NCBI GenBank assembly: GCA_963767475.1
Contig: CAVYEI010000003.1
Coordinates: 434,001 to 498,000, forward strand
Source: WHSW01 sp963767475
GTDB lineage: Bacteria; Actinomycetota; Thermoleophilia; Solirubrobacterales; 70-9
Direction: 5' to 3'
DNA length: 64,000 bases
Positions 15,171-22,508 of this stretch are shown here, piece after piece; the stretch's first letter is position 1, and every line of letters starts with the position of its first letter. The position numbers and the translations under genes were made by a program. The notes beneath the pieces were generated by a model, which made no database searches, was not told the DNA's origin, and saw only the letters and a list, made by a program, of their open reading frames with translations.

Positions 15171-17436
15171 CCGCGAACTCGCGAGGAACTCCGTCGCGGC
15201 CTGCTCGGGCGTCGTCTTGCCCGGCTCGGTGACGCGGTCGGCGGGCAGGGTCGGGGTCTCGATATCGAAGGCGAAGTCCTCGGGCAGGTCCCAGAAGCCG
15301 CGGAACTCCGCCGCCCAGCGCGGCGAGAGCTTCATCGACTCCGCGTAGCCGACCTTGACCGGGTCGATCAGCTTGCCGGCCAGCACCCGCTCGCGCTCGC
15401 TCGTCCACCACTCTGCGGCCGGGCTGAGCGCGCTCGAGCCGCTTCGCCCGGGCGCCGTCGCGGTCGCCGACCGCGTAAACGGACTCCGCGAACGCGGGCT
15501 CGATGTGGCCCTCGGCGACGTCGCGCTCGACCGCCTCGGCCGGGCGCTCGAGCGGGTCGCCGAGGCCCGCGGCGCCCTTCATCACCGAGTGGTAGAGGTC
15601 GCCCGTCTTGAACGGCGCCAGCATCGTGAAGTTGTCGAGCTTCAGCTCGCGCTCGCCATCGATCGCCAGCAGCGCCGGGTCCGAGAACGGCCCGTCGGCG
15701 ACCGGGTAAGCCTCGCCCGCGGCGGCGAGCTCGGCGAGATTGTTGTCGCGGATGTTGTGCAGATAGGCGACCGATCCGGGGTAGCCGCCGAAGATCCCCT
15801 GCGAGGTGAAAAGGCGTGTCGTGCCGAGGTTCTGGAGCTCCCAGAAGGACGTGTTCCAGATCATGTGCAGCGACTCGAAGCTCGAGCCCCCGCGATGCCG
15901 GCCGGGGCCGGCGGTATTCGGCTTGATCCGCCGCGAGAGGTAGATCATCGGGCAGATCAGCTCCCACATCTCGATGTCGCCGGCGTCGCCCTCGGGGTTG
16001 AACATCGCCGCGCAGGTGTCGGTGCCGTCGAGCACGTACTTGGCCCCCATCCCCTGCGCCGCGATCTCGAAGTTCATGATCGCCGACGAGTTGCCGTACT
16101 GGTCGACGCCGCCGCCCTGGATCACGTTGCCGCTGACCGAATACGCGCCGATCACCTCTTCGATGAAGCCGCGCGACTGAAGCGCCCTCGAGAGCGTCCG
16201 CGGATAGCCGGTGAACGCCGGCTGCAGGAACGCCCAGGCGATCCCGGTCGAGCCCTCGGCCTCACCCAGATTGGCCACGGAACCCTCGGGGAAGTTTGTT
16301 TCCACGGCGAAGTAGGCGCCGTCGTTGACCTTGTCGTTGCAGATCAGCGTCTGCGTGAACATCACCCAGATCGCGCCCTGCATCCCCGAGGGCGTGCAGT
16401 TCATCGAGTGCCAGCCCCAGGCGGAGGACCCGTCGAGGTCGAGCGCGTAGTCGCCGTCGCCGCCGATCCGAACCTCGAACGGAGCGTGCATGACGAAGTC
16501 GCGCCGCGCCCGCGCCGGCAGCTGGACCTTGTCGGCGTAGGTGATGTCCTGGAACGAGGCGGCGCGGTAGCGACCGGGCACCGTCATCTCGCGAATCCGC
16601 GACTTGAACGAGCGCCTGCCCTCCTCGATCACCTCGCGGCTGAACTGCTTGAACCGCTCCGGCCCCTCCTCCAGGATCACGCGCTCAACGGTCTCGCGGA
16701 TCATGTGGCAGCCGGCGAGCCGGGTGCGCTCGTCGAGCAGGTAGTACATCGGCGCCCGGGTCTGCTTCTGGCAGCGGATCAGGTGCCACGCCGCGAGCTC
16801 GTCCTCCTCGCCGATCTTCATGCAGGGAAGGTCGATGCCGTCGTCGAGCCGGTTCGTGGGCCCGACCGGGACTCCGCCGGGAGTCGAGGCGCCGATGTCG
16901 AGCACGTGCGTCACGCCTCCGGCCCAGGCGATCAGCTCGTCCTCCCAGAAGATCGGCACGAAGGTCTGCACGTCGGCGTTGTGGACGTCGCCGATCACCG
17001 GGTCGTCGTTGGCGAAGATGTCGCCGGGGCGGATCTTCGGGTTGTCCTCCCACCCGTTTCGGACCATGTACTTGATCGCGTCCGACATCGTGTGGACGTG
17101 GACGATGATCCCGGTCGAGAGCGCGACCGAATCGCCCTCCGGCGTGTAGAGCGCGAAGCAGAGCTCGCCCAGCTCGCGGACGATCGGCGAGGCGGAGATG
17201 TTGAGCGCCGTCTCGCGGGCCGAGACGAGGCCGCCCCGCAGACGGCTGAACAGCTTCTCGTACTCGATCGGCTCCGTGTCCTTGAGCTCGAGCTCGCCGC
17301 TGAGGCCGTAGTACGACCCGGTCTGCGCGAACAGCCCTTCGGACTCGGCGAGCATCCGGTCGAGGCGCTTGCCGTCCCAGCCGATCCCGCTCGCCTCGCG
17401 CGGCTCGAGGTCGCGTGTGGCCTCGACGATTGCCAT
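15171..17436 (-). CDS. acxB: acetone carboxylase alpha subunit (hydantoinase B-like), frameshifted near 15412-15440
   Basis: The frame from ATG 17436 encodes ~670 residues of the hydantoinase B/acetone carboxylase alpha family: GDIFANDDP, HNADVQTFVPIFW, THVLDIGASTPGG and DLPCMKIGEED are plain. Near 15412-15440 the sense shifts. The original frame becomes Arg/Gly-rich nonsense, while the next frame resumes with SPAAEWW, then ERERVLAGKLIDPV, and continues through SPRWAAEFRGFWDLPED. Joined, the product is about 760 residues, close to the known alpha subunit. The complex carboxylates acetone to acetoacetate at the cost of ATP. Starts 1 bp after the beta stop. Either a recent inactivation or an indel error in the sequence; codon use on both sides is healthy. 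The 3' limit given is approximate. Confidence 0.8.
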
Positions 17437-17437
17437 C

Positions 17438-19582
17438 TCAGTCTCCTTCGCTGCTCGTCAGGTGGAAGATGCCGTGGGCGTCGAGCCGCGCCGCCCGCCC
17501 CGGCGGGATCGCGAAGGTCGTCGCCGAGTGCTCGATGATCGCCGGGCCCTCGACCTCGTGCCCGGCCTCGACCTGCTCGAGCCGCACGATCGCGGTCTCG
17601 GCATCGCCCGATCCCCAGCGGACCGTTCGCGTCGCGCTCACCGGCGGCTCGCCGGAGACCTCCTCGAGCTCGGGCAGCGCCGGCTTCTCGACCTCGACCG
17701 ACCCGTGGACGATCGCCTGGGTGATCAGATAGCCGAGCTCGGGCGAGCGGGCCGAGCGGGCGTAGACCTTCGAGTAGGCGTCCTCGAAGACATCGATCAG
17801 GGCGTCGACATGCTCGCCCTCCTCCATCTCCATGTGCGGGGAGACGATCTCGATGTCGTTGAGCTGGCCGTAGTACTGCATCCGCGCCGAGTGGGTGAAC
17901 CGGATCCGGTCGCGGCCGACGCCCGATTTCTCGAACTCGGCGGCGACCCGTTCCTGCAGCCCCTGCCAGGCGCCGGTGACCATGATCCCGATCCCCGCCT
18001 TCTGCATCTCGTCGGCGCTCGGCAGGATCGGCATGTCGACGGTCTGGTCATAGCGGTACTCGAAGTCGGCGCAGGCGCAGCCGAAGGCGGAGAAGCCCGC
18101 CGCCCAGGCCGGGATCAGGACGTCGCGGTAGGTGACCCCCTCGGTGTAGCCGGCGACGTGCAGCGGCCCGCCGCCGCCGTAGCAGAGCAGCGCGTAGTCG
18201 GCGGGCGAGTAACCCTTGCCGAGGATCCGCCCGACGGCCTCGTTCTTCAACGTCTGCTCGAACAGCTCGATCACGCCCGCGGCGGCGTCCTCGACTTCGA
18301 GGCCGAGCGGCTCGGCGACCTGGCGCTTGACCTCGGCCCGGGCGCGCTCGGGGTCGAGCGTGATGTCGCCGCCGAGGAAGTAGTCGGGGTTGACGCGCCC
18401 GAGGACGACGTTGAGGTCGGTGACCGAAACCGTCTCCAGCCCTCCCTCCGGCCAACTGACGCCAATCCGCGAGCCGGCCGAATCGGGCCCCAGCTCGGGC
18501 CGGTTGGAGTTCGGGTTGACGCGCACGAACGAGCCGGTGCCGGCGCCGATCGAGTCGATCTTGACCAGCGGCATGTTGAGCATGAAGCGGGCGATGTCGG
18601 GCGTCGGGGTGATCTCGAAGCGCCCGTCGGTGATCAGGGCGATGTCGAAAGAGGTACCGCCGATGTCGGTGCAGAGGACGTTCGGCAGCTGCATCCGCTC
18701 GGCCAGCTGCTGGCCGCCGACGACGCCGCCGATCGGGCCCGAGGCCAGCGTCGTGGCCAGCTCCTTCGCCTCGATCGAGATCGTGCCGCCGTGCGAGGCC
18801 ATCACCCGAAGCTCGAAGCCCGCCCCGGCCGCCTTGGTCTCGTCACGCACCTTCTGCATCGTGCCGCGTGAGGGCTCGGCGGCGTAGGCCTCGATCAGGG
18901 TCGAGTTGAGTCGCGGCAGATCGCGGCGCAGCGGGTAGAGCTCCGAGGCCAGGTAGACCGGCACCTCGCCGTCGACGCCCCGCTCGGCCTTGACCTCGGC
19001 GACGATCTCCCCCGCCCGCAGCTCGTGCGAGGCATTGCGGTAGCCGAACAGGAAGCAGATGCAGATTCCCTCGACGCCGGCGTCGAGGAGCTCGGCGGCG
19101 GCGGCGCGGACGTCGGCCTCGCGCAGCGGCAGGACCTCGGTGCCCATGACGTCGATCCGCCCTCGAGCCCCCTTGACCTGATCGCGCGGGACGATCGGCT
19201 CGTTGTGGTGGTGGGTCGCGATGTGCAGGCGGTCGGAATAGGAGAAGCCGAGGTAGGTCTGGATGCCGCGTTCGATCCGCAGGTAGTCCTCGTTGCCCGC
19301 CGTGACGATCGCGCCGATGTTGCGCCCGGTCCGCGAGAGCAGCCGATTGAGCATCGCCGTGCCGGAGTAGATGCCAGAGGCGATCCCGCCGAACGCCTCC
19401 TCGGGACTCGAGTCCCACTGCTCGAGCGCGTCGCGCGCCGACTCCATGAAGCCAACCGACTCGTCCTCGGGCGTCGTCTGCGCCTTGCCGACGACGAAGC
19501 TGCCGGCGCCGTCGACGATGAAGGTGTCGGTCATCGTCCCGCCGGCGTCGATTGCGAGCACACGCGGGTCGCGTTCAGCCAT
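17438..19582 (-). CDS. acxA: acetone carboxylase beta subunit (hydantoinase A-like ATPase)
   Basis: A full-length 714-residue subunit. It opens LAIDAGGTMTDTFIVDGAG, the ATP-binding phosphate loop of the ASKHA/hydantoinase A fold, and continues GIYSGTAMLNRLLSRTGRN, SHGGTISIEAKE, CTDIGGTSFDIALI and SIGAGTGSF. It then has PAWAAGFSAFGCA and ARSPELGYLITQAI. These segments fit acetone carboxylase beta rather than generic hydantoinase or oxoprolinase. It phosphorylates substrate and bicarbonate at ATP expense for carboxylation. First gene of the operon, followed by alpha after 1 bp. Divergent from the flavin oxidoreductase across a 190-bp region holding two inverted repeats. No AcxR-type activator lies nearby. 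Confidence 0.9.
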   Translation of the reverse strand: MAERDPRVLAIDAGGTMTDTFIVDGAGSFVVGKAQTTPEDESVGFMESARDALEQWDSSPEEAFGGIASGIYSGTAMLNRLLSRTGRNIGAIVTAGNEDYLRIERGIQTYLGFSYSDRLHIATHHHNEPIVPRDQVKGARGRIDVMGTEVLPLREADVRAAAAELLDAGVEGICICFLFGYRNASHELRAGEIVAEVKAERGVDGEVPVYLASELYPLRRDLPRLNSTLIEAYAAEPSRGTMQKVRDETKAAGAGFELRVMASHGGTISIEAKELATTLASGPIGGVVGGQQLAERMQLPNVLCTDIGGTSFDIALITDGRFEITPTPDIARFMLNMPLVKIDSIGAGTGSFVRVNPNSNRPELGPDSAGSRIGVSWPEGGLETVSVTDLNVVLGRVNPDYFLGGDITLDPERARAEVKRQVAEPLGLEVEDAAAGVIELFEQTLKNEAVGRILGKGYSPADYALLCYGGGGPLHVAGYTEGVTYRDVLIPAWAAGFSAFGCACADFEYRYDQTVDMPILPSADEMQKAGIGIMVTGAWQGLQERVAAEFEKSGVGRDRIRFTHSARMQYYGQLNDIEIVSPHMEMEEGEHVDALIDVFEDAYSKVYARSARSPELGYLITQAIVHGSVEVEKPALPELEEVSGEPPVSATRTVRWGSGDAETAIVRLEQVEAGHEVEGPAIIEHSATTFAIPPGRAARLDAHGIFHLTSSEGD

Positions 19583-19627
19583 CTCTCACCTCGACCGCGA
19601 GCCTATTGGCCGCACCCACGCGATTCT

Positions 19628-19642
19628 CGGCAACTTTTGCCG
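19628..19642. promoter_or_regulatory. inverted repeat (likely operator) upstream of the acetone carboxylase operon
   Basis: CGGCAA-CTT-TTGCCG is a perfect inverted repeat with a 3-bp centre, 46 bp upstream of the beta-subunit start and inside the 190-bp divergent region 19583-19772. Size and symmetry suit a dimeric repressor or activator. A second repeat, CGGAAT-N7-ATTCCG, lies at 19653-19671. No sigma-54 type TGGC/TTGC pair was found at proper spacing. Confidence 0.5.
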
Positions 19643-19652
19643 GAAACGCGGG

Positions 19653-19671
19653 CGGAATTTGGCGGATTCCG
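19653..19671. promoter_or_regulatory. second inverted repeat in the acxA/flavin oxidoreductase divergent region
   Basis: CGGAAT (19653-19658) and ATTCCG (19666-19671) are perfect 6-bp arms around a 7-bp spacer, 11 bp from the repeat at 19628-19642. It may belong to the same control region or to the divergent flavin oxidoreductase promoter. Evidence is symmetry and location only. Confidence 0.35.
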
Positions 19672-19772
19672 ACAAACGCCGCGATCGGGCCACGCGGCTG
19701 TCCATTTCGGCTTCTTGCCTTCGTCTTAAGGGTGATCGGTAAAACGATTCCTTGAACACGAAAGGAGCCCCA

Positions 19773-21158
19773 ATGGCGTCAACATCAGAGCAGGCCCGGG
19801 AGATCCCGGTCGACGATCTTCGAGTACAGCTCAACGGCGAGCTGATCACCGCCGAGAATCTCTCCTACGACGAGGCTCGACAGGTGTTCTTCAAGGGGGT
19901 CGACAAGCGGCCGCTCGCGGTCGCGCGGGTCGCCGGGGCCGAGGATGTCGCAGCGGTGGTCAGCGCGGCGCGCGAGGGCGGCCTCGAGCTCGCCGTCCGC
20001 AGCGGCGGGCACAGCCGCCCCGGGTACGGGACCGTCGACGGCGGTCTGGTCATCGACCTCTCCGGGATGAACGGCGTCGAGATCGACGCCGACGGCGAGA
20101 CCGCATGGGCCGAAACCGGCGGCACGGCGAGCGGGTACACGCTTGCGACCGCCGAACGGGGACTGGCGACCGGGTTCGGCGACGCCGGCTCGGTCGGCAT
20201 CGGCGGGATCACCCTGGCGGGCGGGATCGGGTTCCTGACGCGGAAGACCGGGCTGACGGCCGACAACCTGCTCGCGGCCGAGGTGGTGACCGCCGACGGC
20301 AAGGTCGTGCAGGCGAGCGAGGACTCGGAGCCGGACCTGTTCTGGGCGATCCGCGGCGGCGAGAGCAACTTCGGCGTCGCCACCCGCTTCCAGCTGCGCC
20401 TGGCCGAGATCTCGGAGATCGTCGGCGGGATGATGATCCTGCCCGCCTCGCCCCAGGTGATCACCGGCTTCCTCGAGGCCGCGCAGGCGGCGCCCGAGGA
20501 GCTTTCGACGATCGCGAATGTGATGCTCGCTCCGCCGATGCCGTTCGTGCCCGAGGAGGCGCACGGCAAGCCAATCCTGATGGGCCAGTTCGCCTACGTC
20601 GGGCCGGTCGCCCAGGGCGAGCAGGTGATCGCCCCCTTCCGGGCGCTCGCCGAGCCGCTCGCCGACATGGTGCGGCCGATGCGCTATCCGGAGCTCTTCG
20701 AGGGTCCCACGCCGGAGCCCCAGTTCGCGGCCGGCACCAACTTCTTCGCCGACTCGCTCGAGCCGGCGGCTGCCGAGGGGATCCTCGAGCAGCTGCCCCA
20801 GTCGACGGCGCCGATGAAGGCCGTCCAGCTGCGGGTGCTCGGCGGCGCGGCGGCGCGAGTCCCGACCGACGCGACCGCCTTCGCGCATCGCGACCGCGGG
20901 ATGCTGGTGAACATCGCGGCGATGTACGTGGACGGCGGCGAGAAGGACACCCACGACGCCTGGGTCAACGGCCTCGCCGACTCGCTGGGCAGGGACGGGG
21001 CGGGCGGCTACGTCGGCTTCCTCGGCGAGGAGGACGAGACGACGATCCGCGCGGCCTACCCCGGCGCGACCTGGGACAGGCTTCGCGAGTTGAAGCGCCG
21101 CTACGACCCGGACAACCTCTTCCACCTCAACCACAACATCCCGCCGGCGGAGGGGTAA
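19773..21158 (+). CDS. FAD-binding (BBE-like) oxidoreductase, mono-covalent type
   Basis: 461 residues. The FAD-binding PCMH domain has AVRSGGHSRPGYG, where His (about 80) is the usual covalent flavin attachment site, then GGLVIDLSGM and GGITLAGGIGFL. The second attachment site of bicovalent enzymes (GxCPSVGIGG) reads GDAGSVGIGG, with Ala (about 138) in place of Cys, so flavin is probably held by one bond. The berberine-bridge C-terminal segment is present (YDPDNLFHLNHNIPP). Such enzymes oxidise alcohols or sugars with O2 or another acceptor. ATG 19773 is chosen because AAAGGAG precedes it; a TTG lies 21 bp upstream. Divergent from the acetone carboxylase operon and possibly coregulated. Confidence 0.88.
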   Translation: MASTSEQAREIPVDDLRVQLNGELITAENLSYDEARQVFFKGVDKRPLAVARVAGAEDVAAVVSAAREGGLELAVRSGGHSRPGYGTVDGGLVIDLSGMNGVEIDADGETAWAETGGTASGYTLATAERGLATGFGDAGSVGIGGITLAGGIGFLTRKTGLTADNLLAAEVVTADGKVVQASEDSEPDLFWAIRGGESNFGVATRFQLRLAEISEIVGGMMILPASPQVITGFLEAAQAAPEELSTIANVMLAPPMPFVPEEAHGKPILMGQFAYVGPVAQGEQVIAPFRALAEPLADMVRPMRYPELFEGPTPEPQFAAGTNFFADSLEPAAAEGILEQLPQSTAPMKAVQLRVLGGAAARVPTDATAFAHRDRGMLVNIAAMYVDGGEKDTHDAWVNGLADSLGRDGAGGYVGFLGEEDETTIRAAYPGATWDRLRELKRRYDPDNLFHLNHNIPPAEG

Positions 21159-21299
21159 GCGCGCGGTCCGGCCGACGCAGCGGCCCTAGACGTCGCCCCG
21201 CCTGACCGCTTAGAGGTGTGATTTCGAAAAGTGTCGTTTTGCATGAAAGCAGCACTACTCGTTGAGCAGCTCCCGCTTCTCGCGCGAACCGACAGCGCG

Positions 21300-21320
21300 C
21301 CCCTCTGAGAAATCGAGGGG
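21300..21320 (-). terminator. hairpin at the end of the lipoprotein gene
   Basis: CCCCTC (21300-21305) pairs with GAGGGG (21315-21320) around a 9-nt loop. It lies a few bases beyond the lipoprotein stop and between two convergent genes (flavin oxidoreductase ends at 21158). The rest of the 165-bp gap shows nothing further that I recognise. Confidence 0.4.
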
Positions 21321-21323
21321 TAG

Positions 21324-22076
21324 TTAGTCGATCATGCGCCAGGTGAAGAACGTGCCGCGGCCCGCCTTCGTCTTCGGACCGCCCAAAGCAGCGCCCTCAT
21401 CACTGGCGATGACGAAGAGTTCGTTGGGAACCTCGCCAGAGTAGATGGGAGCGATCTTGGCCCCGGGCGAGGAATCCTCGGCCGCGAATTGGACGTTCGC
21501 CCGGTAGACCGGGAAGGGCGAGTCTTCGAACCCCGCTGGGACATCGTTGCGAAGCTCGGTGAGCTTGCCGGTAAACGAGTCGCCGTCAGGTGCGCTGCCT
21601 GTGAAGCTGAGGTCCTCGCCGACTTCGACGTCGTAGAGGTTGCCGACGGCTTTGCTCGCGATCGCACTGAACGTAACCGCGTCCCCTCCATCCAAAGCGA
21701 GCGTCCCAGTCGCCTCGGTATCCGAAATGGTGCCCTCGATCACGTCTGAACCGTCGACTGAGGAGAGCTCGAAATCGTCTCCGGCAGCCGTTTCGGGGAA
21801 CAGAGCCCAGAGGCCCTCTCCGTCGCAGACGTACGCCATAACCGCTTGGTCCTCACCGCCGGGGTTGCTGACGACGAGCGCAATGAGCGGCTCGTTCGAA
21901 GAGATGTCTGCCTTGGAGATGTCTCGAACGTATGTCACGGGAAGGGCTGCGTCCGCTTGGGCAGAAGTAGCTTGCGCCTCATCCTCATCATCCCCGCCGC
22001 AGCCCGCGACGATCAGGCCCACGGCGAGCAGCCCACAGAGTCCCAACCTCGAAAAAACCGTCATCCGTGACCTCAT
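21324..22076 (-). CDS. secreted lipoprotein of unknown function
   Basis: 250 residues from ATG 22076 (MRSRMTVFSRLG). GAGAGG upstream favours this start over two other nearby methionines. A signal peptide ends in the lipobox LIVAGCGG, followed by an acidic linker DDEDEAQ, so the mature protein should be lipid-anchored outside the membrane. The body contains repeated short beta-rich segments (ELSSVDGSDVIEGTIS, TLALDGGDAVTFSAI, GSAPDGDSFTGKL) suggesting a beta-sandwich. I do not recognise a family. Convergent with the flavin oxidoreductase. Confidence 0.75.
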   Translation of the reverse strand: MRSRMTVFSRLGLCGLLAVGLIVAGCGGDDEDEAQATSAQADAALPVTYVRDISKADISSNEPLIALVVSNPGGEDQAVMAYVCDGEGLWALFPETAAGDDFELSSVDGSDVIEGTISDTEATGTLALDGGDAVTFSAIASKAVGNLYDVEVGEDLSFTGSAPDGDSFTGKLTELRNDVPAGFEDSPFPVYRANVQFAAEDSSPGAKIAPIYSGEVPNELFVIASDEGAALGGPKTKAGRGTFFTWRMID

Positions 22077-22508
22077 CTGAATCCTCTCGATCGTCATTCA
22101 TCCACCGATAACCGCCACCGTAAGCGCGACGCTCGCTCAGCGGTATAGGTGGAAACACCTGTTTTCGGACTCAGCGACGCTTGTCGAGGTCGTCGACCGT
22201 TGCCGTTTGCGGAGCCCGGCCCCGGCGTCAGTTGCGCACGTGGGCGCTCAGGCTGTCAACTCGAATCGGGAGATGGGCGCGGCTGGTTTCGAACGACGCT
22301 CGCAATTCGCGCGGAGCGACAGCGGGTCGGCGACGGTCTCGCCGCGCGCTGATCTCGCTGCGGCCTACGGCCGTCGCTCGACCGCGCGCGAACCAAATGA
22401 GAGCGATCCGATGCATCAGGGGTGGGTGCATCGACCGGTTAGGTCGCCATGGGAAGCAGGCTCCCGTGGCGGTCAGCGACGGCCCGGGGCCTCGGTTAGC
22501 ACTCAGGT
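22077..22508. other. 432-bp non-coding stretch with hairpins
   Basis: No credible gene is found here; open frames are short and of poor composition. Features visible are AGGTG-GAAA-CACCT at 22147-22160 followed by TTTT on the plus strand, the inverted repeat CGATGCA/TGCATCG at 22409-22433, and the hairpin at 22446-22470 listed separately. The right half is the 3' side of the arylsulfatase gene and the left half is upstream of the lipoprotein, so it should hold that promoter, which I could not pin down. Confidence 0.5.
22446..22470 (-). terminator. probable terminator of the arylsulfatase gene
   Basis: GCCATGGGA (22446-22454) and TCCCGTGGC (22462-22470) form a 9-bp stem with one wobble pair and a 7-nt loop, about 40 bp beyond the arylsulfatase stop on the minus strand. 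A second 7-bp stem at 22409-22433 lies just downstream. There is no T-tract. Confidence 0.45.

Noticed and set aside
17438..19582. Annotation as hydantoinase A / 5-oxoprolinase.
   Set aside because: Segments such as GIYSGTAMLNRLLSR and PAWAAGFSAFGCA, together with a gamma-type third gene, fit acetone carboxylase better.
21159..21323. Possible tRNA or small RNA between convergent genes.
   Set aside because: No cloverleaf and no T-arm consensus; only a terminator-like hairpin is seen.
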